The notes beneath the pieces were generated by a model. It was given only the letters and a program-made list of their open reading frames with translations. It was not told the DNA's origin and ran no database searches. The translations under genes were made by a program, and so were the position numbers. Shown here one piece after another: positions 1 to 7,895 of a stretch of DNA of 64,000 nucleotides (positions within the stretch are counted from its first letter, which is position 1; each line of letters starts with the position of its first letter). This DNA is from Flavobacteriales bacterium UBA2669. GTDB taxonomy: Bacteria > Bacteroidota > Bacteroidia > Flavobacteriales_E > Vicingaceae. The stretch covers positions 248,001-312,000 of the forward strand of contig DEMN01000006.1 of NCBI GenBank assembly GCA_002359215.1, in the 5' to 3' direction.

Positions 1-1
1 T

Positions 2-373
2 GTTTATACTGTAAAATCAGGAGATGTGTTAGGTGTCATCGCAGAGAGATATAAAGTTTCTGTTGCTGAATTACAAAGCTGGAATAACCTCAGAGGAACA
101 AGAATAGATATCGGACAAAAATTAAGTATTTACGGAGAGCGACAAGCTGCTCCGGAACCTGTGGCTGAAGAAAAGCAGGAAGTAAAGCAAGAAACACCTA
201 AAAACACTAATTTTTCAAGTGGAGATTATAGCATATATACTGTAAAATCAGGCGATAATTTATGGCTAATTGCTAAAAACTATCCGGGAATTTCTGCTGA
301 TGACATTATGAAATTCAATAATATTGATGAAAATTTAAACGTTGGCCAACAATTAAAGATTCCGAAGAAATAA
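2..373 (+). CDS. LysM-domain protein, C-terminal part of a probable membrane-bound lytic transglycosylase (5' end outside window)
   Basis: The reading frame is open back to base 2, so the gene starts before the window and the GTG at 26 is not its true start. Two LysM peptidoglycan-binding modules are visible: one begins YTVKSGD at base 5 and one begins YTVKSGDNLW near base 236, joined by a Glu/Lys/Pro-rich linker. It ends in LKIPKK, the usual end of a LysM repeat. In Bacteroidetes, tandem C-terminal LysM repeats of this type typically close an MltD-like murein transglycosylase; the catalytic domain is not in view, so that assignment is inference. The next gene's frame overlaps its end. Confidence 0.7.
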   Translation, partial: VYTVKSGDVLGVIAERYKVSVAELQSWNNLRGTRIDIGQKLSIYGERQAAPEPVAEEKQEVKQETPKNTNFSSGDYSIYTVKSGDNLWLIAKNYPGISADDIMKFNNIDENLNVGQQLKIPKK

Positions 374-432
374 CACATCAAGAAACAGTACCTAAAGCTA
401 AAATTGTTTCTCCACTAATAACGTTTGTAACG

Positions 433-1872
433 TTGGTAGCAGTATTTCTTTTGCTTTTTTTTGTCATGTTTGTTTTTCCTGCCGAGGGGATTAAAGTAGG
501 AAAATATGAATTGCAATTTCCTACTCCCAACGAGTTTTTTGGTGTTGAAAATAAGTCTGACAGTATAGAAAGTTATGAAAAAGATTTAGCCATATTGTTT
601 GATGATTCTACCATGGTGAAAGAAAAAATATCGCAAATAGATTCTACCATTATCAAACAAAAATTAGATTCATTAGCAGCATATAGAAAAAAACTGCAAG
701 TTACTGATAAGTCTATACCTGCTTTGCATCGTTTTTTTGAAGCCTTAGAAAATGCTCAGAAGAAGAAAGTCCGCATCATGCATTATGGAGATTCTCAAAT
801 TGAAGTAGATAGAATAACCTCTTACATCAGAAATGAATTACAAACTAAATTTGGTGGTATTGGAGTGGGGCTTTTTCCTGTGGTTGATATCGCACCAAAA
901 ATGAGTGTAAACATTAGCTATTCAGAAAATTGGCAGCGTTATGCCGGTTATGGAGCAAAAGATTCTACTATAACACATCAGAGATACGGACCGCTAATTA
1001 GCTTTAGCAGGTTTGCACCAATGCCTCAGACTACTTTTTTAGATGAGCTTCCTGATAATGAAGCTTGGATTAAGATTAATAAACCCAAAGCATCTTACGG
1101 AAAAACAAAACAATTTACCCAGCTAAAAATAATGCTCAGTAATATGGTAACGTATGTAGATTACGAAATTATTGTTGATGGAACAGTAGCAAAAGAAGGA
1201 AAATTAGCTCCCAATTCACCTTTTGAGGTTATTACTGCTAATTTTAATACTACTCCCGAAGAAATTTTAATCAATTTTAAAGGTAAAGATAGCCCGGATG
1301 TATATGCACTTTCGTTAGAAGGAAATACTGGAGTGGTAATGGATAATATTCCGCTAAGAGGTTCGTCAGGAACAATTTTTACTAAGCTCGATAAAACCTT
1401 AATGGCAAATGCTTTTGCACACCTTTCACCAGATTTAATTATTTTGCAATTTGGAGGAAATGTAATGCCTTATATAAAATCAGAAAAAGAGTGTGAAGAT
1501 TACGGGAATTGGTTTAAATCTCAAATAAATTTTATTAAAAGAAACAATCCAAAAGCAGCCATAATGGTTATTGGCCCGAGTGATATGTCTATTAAGGAAA
1601 AAACAACTTACGTTACTTACCCTATGTTAGAAGGAGTGAGAGATGCATTAAAAGACGCTGCACTTTCAACAGATTGTATTTTTTGGGATATGTATGAAGT
1701 AATGGGAGGTAAAAACTCTATGCCCGATTGGGTAAATGCAGAACCACCGTTGGCAGCTTCTGATTATATACATTTTACACCTAAAGGAGCAAAAAAGATT
1801 GCAGAGGAGTTTTATAACAAACTTACCGAAATGTATGTAGATTATAAGCTAGACGAGCCTCTTAATCCGTAA
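433..1872 (+). CDS. Membrane-anchored SGNH/GDSL-like hydrolase
   Basis: An N-terminal membrane segment (rich in Val, Leu and Phe, ending FVFPAEG) is followed by an SGNH-type hydrolase fold. The block I Ser motif is in HYGDSQIE, a Gly/Asn block in LQFGGN, and the C-terminal catalytic Asp/His pair in DYIHFTPKGA. Proteins of this family act on acyl esters, for instance of cell-wall polysaccharide, in the periplasm; the substrate is unknown. The start is uncertain: TTG at 433 is the first accepted start codon, but the frame is open back to 331, contains no ATG or GTG, and would give a longer membrane segment (PLITFVTLVAVF). mnmE follows after 10 bases, probably co-transcribed. Confidence 0.7.
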   Translation: MVAVFLLLFFVMFVFPAEGIKVGKYELQFPTPNEFFGVENKSDSIESYEKDLAILFDDSTMVKEKISQIDSTIIKQKLDSLAAYRKKLQVTDKSIPALHRFFEALENAQKKKVRIMHYGDSQIEVDRITSYIRNELQTKFGGIGVGLFPVVDIAPKMSVNISYSENWQRYAGYGAKDSTITHQRYGPLISFSRFAPMPQTTFLDELPDNEAWIKINKPKASYGKTKQFTQLKIMLSNMVTYVDYEIIVDGTVAKEGKLAPNSPFEVITANFNTTPEEILINFKGKDSPDVYALSLEGNTGVVMDNIPLRGSSGTIFTKLDKTLMANAFAHLSPDLIILQFGGNVMPYIKSEKECEDYGNWFKSQINFIKRNNPKAAIMVIGPSDMSIKEKTTYVTYPMLEGVRDALKDAALSTDCIFWDMYEVMGGKNSMPDWVNAEPPLAASDYIHFTPKGAKKIAEEFYNKLTEMYVDYKLDEPLNP

Positions 1873-1882
1873 CTTTGTTTTT

Positions 1883-3271
1883 ATGAACAACAATCGACTT
1901 ACAGATACAATTTGTGCTATTTCTACGCCTCCCGGTGTTGGAGCTATAGCTATTATACGACTTTCCGGAGCAGATGCTATTAATATAGCGAATACTGTTT
2001 TTCATGGGAAAGATTTACTAAAAGTACCATCTCACACCATCCATTTTGGAACAATAAGAGAAAACAATAAAATTATTGATGAGGTATTGGTAAGTATTTT
2101 TAAAGATAAAAAATCCTTTACAGGCGAAAATGCTGTGGAAATATCAACTCATGGCTCACCTTATATTCAGCAACAAGTATTACAATTATTATTGAAAAAA
2201 GGAGCTAAACATGCTCAACATGGTGAGTTTACCATGCGTGCTTTTCTTAATGGTAAAATGGATTTATCTCAAGCTGAGGCGGTTGCTGATGTTGTTGCTG
2301 CCAATTCTGAAACTGCACATCAATTGGCAATGGAGCAAATGCGTGGGGGGTTTAGTAATGAAATTAAAAAACTGAGAGAAGAGTTGATACATTTTGCTTC
2401 ATTAATTGAGTTGGAACTCGATTTTAGTGAAGAAGATGTGGAGTTTGCCAACAGACAGCAACTGAAAGATTTAGTAACTAAATTACACGAAGCACTCCAT
2501 CAATTAATACAATCGTTTAATGTTGGTAATGTTATTAAAACAGGTGTTCCGGTAGTCATTGTTGGCGAACCGAATGTAGGAAAATCTACTTTGCTGAATG
2601 CGTTGCTGAATGAGGAAAGAGCCATAGTTTCTGATATTGCAGGAACTACCAGAGATGTGATTGAAGATGAATTGAATATTAAAGGCATTAATTTTAGGTT
2701 TGTAGATACAGCAGGAATTAGAGAAACTACCGACCAAATTGAGTCGTTGGGGATAAAGAAATCGTATGAAAAAATTGATCAAGCCTTAGTGGTGTTGTTG
2801 ATGGTTGATGCGGTAACTATTTCGAAAGAAAAGTTGCAAAGTGATGTAGCAAAAATTAGAGAACGCATTAGCAATAAGCAGAAAAAAATGTTTGTTATTG
2901 CCAATAAAATAGACAAAGGTAACGAGCAAGAAGTGTTACAAAAATTTGAAGGGATAGATGATGTGGTTTTTATTGCAGCTAAAGACAATAAAAATGTAGA
3001 AGAAATTACCAATAAGTTATATATAAGTGTTGCCGAAGGGTTGGTTAATACTAATGATACGGTGGTTACCAATGCTCGTCATCATGAGGCGTTATCTCAA
3101 GCAAATGAATATTTGTTAAGAGTTTTAGAAGGCTTAGACCAACAAATTACAGGAGATTTCTTGGCTATGGATATTCGTCAGGCACTTTACCATTTAGGAC
3201 AAATTACAGGAGAAATATCTACAGATGACCTGCTAGATAACATTTTTAGTAAATTCTGTATCGGAAAGTAA
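1883..3271 (+). CDS. mnmE: tRNA modification GTPase MnmE
   Basis: MnmE, with MnmG, forms carboxymethylaminomethyl-uridine at the wobble position of tRNAs. The 462-residue length is normal for the family. Visible features are the N-terminal folate-binding region (DTICAISTPPGVGAIAIIRL), the G1 motif GEPNVGKST, the G3 motif DTAGIRET, the G4 motif NKID, and the diagnostic C-terminal FCIGK whose Cys is needed for the modification chemistry. It follows the SGNH hydrolase gene by 10 bases on the same strand. Confidence 0.97.
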   Translation: MNNNRLTDTICAISTPPGVGAIAIIRLSGADAINIANTVFHGKDLLKVPSHTIHFGTIRENNKIIDEVLVSIFKDKKSFTGENAVEISTHGSPYIQQQVLQLLLKKGAKHAQHGEFTMRAFLNGKMDLSQAEAVADVVAANSETAHQLAMEQMRGGFSNEIKKLREELIHFASLIELELDFSEEDVEFANRQQLKDLVTKLHEALHQLIQSFNVGNVIKTGVPVVIVGEPNVGKSTLLNALLNEERAIVSDIAGTTRDVIEDELNIKGINFRFVDTAGIRETTDQIESLGIKKSYEKIDQALVVLLMVDAVTISKEKLQSDVAKIRERISNKQKKMFVIANKIDKGNEQEVLQKFEGIDDVVFIAAKDNKNVEEITNKLYISVAEGLVNTNDTVVTNARHHEALSQANEYLLRVLEGLDQQITGDFLAMDIRQALYHLGQITGEISTDDLLDNIFSKFCIGK

Positions 3272-3289
3272 TCTCCCCATTTAAGAAAA

Positions 3290-3481
3290 TTAATCCCTAT
3301 CTGGATACGGGTCTTCTTTAGCATCTCCTTTACCACTAATTACTTTCCAATCGCCATGTTTACATTTCGGACATGGAGGCAAAGAAGTAACCGAAGGTAC
3401 TTTAATTTGGTTTTTGCAATTATTACATTCATAAGTTCCGGCAGAAACATCGCTCCCGGCAGGTACATGGTCTTTTTTCAT
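3290..3481 (-). CDS. Small zinc-ribbon protein
   Basis: A 63-residue protein with two CxxC pairs (CNNCKN and CPKCKHGDW), which form a rubredoxin-like zinc ribbon. The start at 3481 (MKKDHVPAG) is preferred over an in-frame upstream ATG at 3544, because that one would overlap the 3' end of moeA and add a sequence without family character. Similar short zinc-ribbon proteins are widespread in bacteria and of unknown role. It lies 43 bases downstream of moeA on the same strand. Confidence 0.75.
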   Translation of the reverse strand: MKKDHVPAGSDVSAGTYECNNCKNQIKVPSVTSLPPCPKCKHGDWKVISGKGDAKEDPYPDRD

Positions 3482-3524
3482 GGTGCGTAAGTTTTGGTTT
3501 GTCTCAAATTTAACGAATAAATTT

Positions 3525-4700
3525 TTAAGGTAACAGGTGAACATTTACCAACTCGCCTTTTTTTATAATTGTTGCATCAGCAGGAGTGAGTAATAATGCA
3601 TTCGCATAAGCAAAAGATTGCAAGGCATCAGAGTTTTGTCCTTCCAAAGGAGTAACGGTTTTAAAATCGGTAGTTGCTTTTAAAAAAGTAGCTCTACCCG
3701 GTTTTTGTTTAATGTCTTTACTTAGGGGAAGTTGTAGTTGATTTAAAAAAGCTCGTTTCAACCCAAAAGACAGATTGATGTAAGGATAAATATACTCATA
3801 AAAGCAAGTAAGTGCAGCAGCAGGATTCCCCGGTAAACCAAATACTGCTTTGTTTTCTTTTTTGCCAAAAAATAGTGGTTTTCCTGGTTTTTGAGCCACT
3901 TTATAGAAGATTTGGCTTACTCCATTTTCTAAAATTCCTTGCTGAACAAAATCGTAATCGCCAACAGAAATGCCGCCTGATAAAATTACCATATCAGCAT
4001 TATTAAGTGCAGTAGTTATGGCATTGGTAGTTGCTTCTTGATTGTCTTTTAGGTAACTGATAGTGGGTGAGATATTCATTTTTTCAAAAGCAGTTTTTAG
4101 CATTAAGCTGTTAGATTCGTAAATTTGTCCTTCTTCCAGTTTTTCTCCGGGAGCAACCAATTCGTTTCCTGTAATTAAGATGCTCACTTTAGGCAAAGCA
4201 AAAACACTTACTTCAGTAATACCCAAGGTAGCTAAAAAACCGATAGCTGCCGGATTTAAAACAGTTCCTTTGCTTAATGCCATATCTCCTTGTTTAATTT
4301 GATACCCTTTGGTGCGAATATTTCCGCCTGTTTTTAAATTATCATCATCAACAAAAAGTTGATTGTTTTCCACTTTAGTAAATTCTTGCATAATAACAGT
4401 ATCGCAATTTTCAGGCACTTTTGAACCTGTAAAGATTCTTGCAGCTTCGTTGGCGTTGATATCTATTTTTCTGGTATCTCCGGCAGGAATTTCATCTACA
4501 ATTGCATAACTGTTCTTATTGGTATTAAAGCGAAAAACATAACCATCCACTGCAGATTGATTAAATGGAGGGATGGGTATTGGAGCAGTAATATCTTCTG
4601 CTAAAACATAATGAAGTGCATCTGCCAAAGCAATTATTATGGTTTTACCAGTAGTTGCGTGTTTAATAATAAGTTGTTGCGCTTCAGAAACAGATATCAT
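3525..4700 (-). CDS. moeA: Molybdopterin molybdotransferase MoeA
   Basis: MoeA inserts molybdate into adenylylated molybdopterin, the last step of molybdenum cofactor synthesis. The 391-residue protein has the family order: N-terminal domain starting ISVSEAQQLI, the FNQSAVDGYVF motif, the MPT-binding motif LSGGISVGDYDFV, PGNPAAALTCFYEYI, and a C-terminal beta domain. The cofactor made here would serve the NarG molybdoenzyme encoded at 12.7-16.4 kb; moaA lies at 26.5 kb. It is divergent from the Fnr-like gene at 4815. Confidence 0.95.
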   Translation of the reverse strand: MISVSEAQQLIIKHATTGKTIIIALADALHYVLAEDITAPIPIPPFNQSAVDGYVFRFNTNKNSYAIVDEIPAGDTRKIDINANEAARIFTGSKVPENCDTVIMQEFTKVENNQLFVDDDNLKTGGNIRTKGYQIKQGDMALSKGTVLNPAAIGFLATLGITEVSVFALPKVSILITGNELVAPGEKLEEGQIYESNSLMLKTAFEKMNISPTISYLKDNQEATTNAITTALNNADMVILSGGISVGDYDFVQQGILENGVSQIFYKVAQKPGKPLFFGKKENKAVFGLPGNPAAALTCFYEYIYPYINLSFGLKRAFLNQLQLPLSKDIKQKPGRATFLKATTDFKTVTPLEGQNSDALQSFAYANALLLTPADATIIKKGELVNVHLLP

Positions 4701-4814
4701 AATGCCGAAAATATTGGTTTTTGTAAAGATAAATGTAAAAAATACTTAGAGAACTGATTTATGTCAGGAATTTTTCCAAAAAAAGTAAACAAATTTGTAG
4801 GAGAAACTAAAGTT

Positions 4815-5534
4815 ATGTCTTTTAATAAGGTAAATATTCCATCATGTATAAGTTGCAATCATAAGAAAAGTGGTGTTTCTATTTTTTGTAATTTAAATTT
4901 GCATGAGATTGAAGATCTATCGGAGCATAAAAGAAATCTTTTTTTTAAAAAAGGACAATTGGTTTTTAGTGAGGGAAATCAGCCTCACGGTATTTTTTGT
5001 ATTTATAAAGGTAAGGTGAAGATACATAAAATGGGAGATGAAGGGAAAGATCAGATTGTTAGATTGGCAAAGGCTTCTAATATTATTGGGTACCGTTCCA
5101 TTTTTAATAATAATACTTATTATGCTTCGGCAACAGCCATAGAAGATACAGAGGTTTGCTTTATTTCTAAAGCTTATATTATAGAGTTGATTAAAACCAA
5201 TAGCAACTTAACTTTTAGTTTTATGAATATACTTTCTGAAGATTTAAAAAGAGCAGAAGAAAGCATTATTCATATGGCTCAAAAACATGTTAGGGAAAGA
5301 ATTGCAGAGGCCTTATTATTACTGAATGAAGCCTATGGATTAAAAGACGATGGAAAAACGATAGACTCTACATTAACCAGAAGAGAAATTGCCAATATTG
5401 CAGGAACAACAACAGAAACGTCTATAAGAATGCTTTCGGAATTAGATAAAGATAAAATAATTCAGTTGGCTGGTAAAGATATCAGGATTCTTGATATGAA
5501 AAAACTCTATAGAACCGCTAATATATTTGATTGA
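4815..5534 (+). CDS. Crp/Fnr family transcription regulator with N-terminal cysteines (Fnr-like)
   Basis: N-terminal cysteines CISC and a further Cys 11 residues later resemble the [4Fe-4S] cluster ligands of oxygen-sensing Fnr, followed by a cyclic-nucleotide-fold sensor domain (KKGQLVFSEGNQP) and a Crp-type helix-turn-helix (LTRREIANIAGTT). The recognition helix TTETSIRML keeps the Glu and the Arg four residues later that read a TGA half-site. Start at 4815 (MSFNKVN) puts the cysteines near the N-terminus as in Fnr; an upstream ATG at 4761 is the alternative. It is a good candidate for the factor that reads the ATGAT-N4-ATCAT boxes in this window. No box was found in front of the gene itself. 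Confidence 0.85.
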   Translation: MSFNKVNIPSCISCNHKKSGVSIFCNLNLHEIEDLSEHKRNLFFKKGQLVFSEGNQPHGIFCIYKGKVKIHKMGDEGKDQIVRLAKASNIIGYRSIFNNNTYYASATAIEDTEVCFISKAYIIELIKTNSNLTFSFMNILSEDLKRAEESIIHMAQKHVRERIAEALLLLNEAYGLKDDGKTIDSTLTRREIANIAGTTTETSIRMLSELDKDKIIQLAGKDIRILDMKKLYRTANIFD

Positions 5535-5567
5535 CAGAAAAATTAATGAATTTAATCATATTTGAAT

Positions 5568-5581
5568 ATGACGAATGTCAT
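5568..5581 (+). promoter_or_regulatory. Fnr-like box of the stand-alone sensor gene
   Basis: Perfect palindrome ATGACGAATGTCAT. Its centre (5574.5) is 29.5 bp before a perfect -7 element TACTTTTG at 5604-5611, giving a predicted transcript start near 5616, 22 bases before the TTG start codon at 5638. Confidence 0.75.
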
Positions 5582-5637
5582 TTTTAAAGCATTGAATAAC
5601 AGTTACTTTTGTTTAGTTTTTATAGATCAATTATATT

Positions 5638-6060
5638 TTGAATAGTAATAAACGACATACAATAAAATTATCTAAAGAGCTTATAGATAAGGTGAAGCAC
5701 ATTGCTGACTTTTTTAAAGCTTATGATAAAGGCGATATACTTTTTTTCGAAGGAGAAGTACCAATTTTTGTTTATTTTTTGGAAAAAGGAGAAATTTCAT
5801 TGATAAAATCAGGAACAGATTTCGAAGTTGAAATTATGGAGCATAAAAAAGGAGATATTGTTGGTTTAGATTTAATTTTTGATAGTAAAAAATGTACTTA
5901 TTCAGCAATAGTTAAAACAAACTCCGAATTACATGTCGTTGAAATAGAAAAATTTAAACAATTTTTAATTAATGAAAATAGTTTGTCGTTAGAGTTGATA
6001 CGATATTTAAGTTCGGTTATAAAACAAATAGAAAATAATCCTATTTATTCTGTTAGGTAA
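5638..6060 (+). CDS. Stand-alone cyclic-nucleotide-binding-domain protein without a DNA-binding domain
   Basis: A 140-residue protein consisting only of a Crp-type sensor domain (KGDILFFEGEVPIFVYFLEK at about residues 31-50, HKKGDIVGLDLIF) and the start of the dimer helix (LSLELIRYLSSVIKQIE). The helix-turn-helix half is absent and the frame ends cleanly before a strong terminator, so it does not look truncated by mutation. The start is TTG at 5638; no in-frame ATG occurs before mid-protein. The gene has its own Fnr-like box and lies just after the Fnr-like regulator. It may dimerise with, or compete with, a full-length Crp/Fnr protein, but this is inference. Confidence 0.7.
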   Translation: MNSNKRHTIKLSKELIDKVKHIADFFKAYDKGDILFFEGEVPIFVYFLEKGEISLIKSGTDFEVEIMEHKKGDIVGLDLIFDSKKCTYSAIVKTNSELHVVEIEKFKQFLINENSLSLELIRYLSSVIKQIENNPIYSVR

Positions 6061-6070
6061 GTTAGCTTAG

Positions 6071-6106
6071 AAAAAAACCTTGAGTATTAATACTCAAGGT
6101 TTTTTT
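6071..6106. terminator. Bidirectional Rho-independent terminator
   Basis: A perfect inverted repeat with stem AAACCTTGAGTA and its complement around a TTAA loop, with A-run before and T-run after. It serves the convergent genes ending at 6060 (+) and 6118 (-). Confidence 0.9.
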
Positions 6107-6117
6107 CTATTTTTAAA

Positions 6118-7497
6118 TTATTTACTAGGCTCAAAATGAGCAGTAAAGTGACGTAGAAATTGAGTTTCTTTTTTAATCTGATACCCTTTAACTTGTTTTT
6201 TGTTTTGGAGTATTTCACTAAAAGTTTCAATGACGTATTCAATATGGCTTTGTGTGTAAACTCTTCTTGGAATAGCCAAACGTACTAATTCCATTGGTGC
6301 AGGAATTAGTTTTCCGTTTTCATCGTATTTTCCAAACATTACCGAACCTATTTCCACAGTTCTTATTCCGCCTTTTAAATATAATTCGCAAGCCAATGCT
6401 TGTCCGGGATACTCATCTACAGGGATGTGGTTGTACAACTTTTTTGCATCAATGTAAACTGCGTGTCCGCCAATGGGTAACATAACAGGCACGCCAATTT
6501 TATGTAAATGTTCACCTAAATAGGTGGTACTTTTAATTCTGTATTCTAAATAGGTAGGTTCAAAAACTTCTTTTAAACCTATTGCCAACGCTTCCATATC
6601 TCTACCCGATAAACCACCGTAAGTTGAAAATCCTTCCGTAATGATTAATAAGTTGGTACATGCTTCTGCAATTGCACTATCTTTTAAGGCTAAAAATCCT
6701 CCCATATTAATAAGTGCATCTTTTTTGGCACTCATGGCTGCACCATCTGTTAAGGCAAACATTGCTTGTGCAATTTGTTCGTAGGTATGATTTTCAAAAC
6801 CTTCTTCTCTGTGTTTGATGAAATAAGCATTTTCAGCTACTCTGCAGCAGTCTAATAATAACATTACACCGTGTTTTTTACAAATAGTACTTACTTCTTT
6901 AGCATTTTGCATACTTACCGGTTGTCCACCGCCACTATTGTTAGTTACTGTTAAAATAACAGCTCCAATGTTTTTAGCACCTTTTTCTACAATTAGCTTT
7001 TCTAATTTTCCAGTATTCATGTTTCCTTTAAAAGGATGGATTAATGCCGGGTCATGAGCTTCATCAATAACAATGTCTATTGCTTCGGCACCCGAAAATT
7101 CTATGTTAGCTCGGGTAGTGTCAAAATGGGTATTGCTGATAAATGTTTTGCCTTTTCCTCCTAAATAGCCGTAAATAATTCTCTCGGCAGCCCTTCCTTG
7201 ATGAGTCGGCAAAATATATTCCATTCCTGTAAGGTGTTTTACTGCTTTTTCCATTCTTTCCCAAGATTTTGAACCGGCATAAGATTCATCGCCACGCATA
7301 ATTCCTGCCCATTGTTCGGCACTCATTGCTGAGGTGCCGCTATCGGTAAGGAAATCTATAATTACTTGTTCCGATTGGAGTAAGAATGTGTTGTAATGTG
7401 CTTTTTCTAAAAATGCCTTTCTTTCTTCTTTGGTGGACATGTAAATGGGTTCTACCGATTTAATTTTAAAAGGCTCTATAATGGTTTTGTGTTTCAT
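6118..7497 (-). CDS. tnaA: Tryptophanase (tryptophan indole-lyase)
   Basis: PLP-dependent enzyme that cleaves tryptophan to indole, pyruvate and ammonia. The 459-residue length fits. The PLP lysine is in SAKKDA (Lys259), with the aldolase-fold motifs LTDSGTSAMS, PTHQGRAAE and GGLSGRDMEA. It is distinguished from its close relative tyrosine phenol-lyase by VEIGS near residue 383, where the phenol-lyase has an Arg (MERG), and by LRHFTA at the C-terminus, where the phenol-lyase has LRFFTA; the N-terminal third is otherwise rather phenol-lyase-like. It is a single-gene unit with a long leader (about 180 bases) behind an Fnr-like box, so it is probably induced without oxygen. Confidence 0.9.
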   Translation of the reverse strand: MKHKTIIEPFKIKSVEPIYMSTKEERKAFLEKAHYNTFLLQSEQVIIDFLTDSGTSAMSAEQWAGIMRGDESYAGSKSWERMEKAVKHLTGMEYILPTHQGRAAERIIYGYLGGKGKTFISNTHFDTTRANIEFSGAEAIDIVIDEAHDPALIHPFKGNMNTGKLEKLIVEKGAKNIGAVILTVTNNSGGGQPVSMQNAKEVSTICKKHGVMLLLDCCRVAENAYFIKHREEGFENHTYEQIAQAMFALTDGAAMSAKKDALINMGGFLALKDSAIAEACTNLLIITEGFSTYGGLSGRDMEALAIGLKEVFEPTYLEYRIKSTTYLGEHLHKIGVPVMLPIGGHAVYIDAKKLYNHIPVDEYPGQALACELYLKGGIRTVEIGSVMFGKYDENGKLIPAPMELVRLAIPRRVYTQSHIEYVIETFSEILQNKKQVKGYQIKKETQFLRHFTAHFEPSK

Positions 7498-7683
7498 CTG
7501 TTTTTTGATTTTAACGTACAGCCGAAAATCTTCAGCCGTAATGATTGAAATAAATTTTTTTATAATAAAATAGTGGAATTCCCTTAGAAATATAAAGGAT
7601 CTCGCTGCTTAATATTTTTGTAACAAGCAGGAGCTTTTATGTGAGAAAGCATATAGTATGTATGTTTTTGTAACATCTATCGG

Positions 7684-7727
7684 CAAAGTTAGATTATTAC
7701 AATTGATTTAATTATGATAAATGTCAT
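7684..7727 (-). promoter_or_regulatory. Fnr-like promoter of tnaA
   Basis: The box ATGACATTTATCAT (minus strand, 7714-7727) is centred 29.5 bp before a perfect -7 element TAACTTTG at 7684-7691. Predicted transcript start is near 7679. A second, different palindrome, TTGACA-N5-TGTCAA, lies just upstream at 7745-7761. Confidence 0.75.
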
Positions 7728-7744
7728 TAAGGTGTAAAATAAAG

Positions 7745-7761
7745 TTGACAAAAATTGTCAA
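7745..7761. promoter_or_regulatory. Palindrome TTGACA-N5-TGTCAA upstream of the tnaA promoter
   Basis: A perfect 17-bp inverted repeat centred 32.5 bp upstream of the tnaA Fnr-like box. Its half-site TTGAC resembles Crp/Fnr half-sites but the central spacing is longer than in the other boxes, so it may bind a different regulator. Confidence 0.4.
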
Positions 7762-7856
7762 TAACTATAAAAACAAAGCATAACAAAGCACCATTTATTG
7801 AGTTTGTTTTTTAATAATGTAGTTTATGTATTTACTGATTTTTTAAAGATGGCGGG

Positions 7857-7895
7857 TTAAAATACCTTAGGTTGATTCTGAGGTATTTTTATTTT
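7857..7895 (-). terminator. Terminator-like hairpin after the DUF2490-like pseudogene
   Basis: On the minus strand AATACCTCAG and CTAAGGTATT pair around a 7-base loop and are followed by a short T-rich tail. It overlaps the stop codon of the pseudogene. The plus strand also has a long T-run after the stem, so it could work both ways. Confidence 0.6.

Noticed and set aside
6118..7497. Tyrosine phenol-lyase instead of tryptophanase
   Set aside because: The Arg that marks phenol-lyases is Ile here (VEIGS) and the C-terminal motif is LRHFTA, as in tryptophanase.
7584..7652. A 22-codon reading frame in the tnaA leader (minus strand) as a TnaC-type leader peptide
   Set aside because: It contains no tryptophan codon and no conserved feature of TnaC; it is more likely chance in an AT-rich leader.
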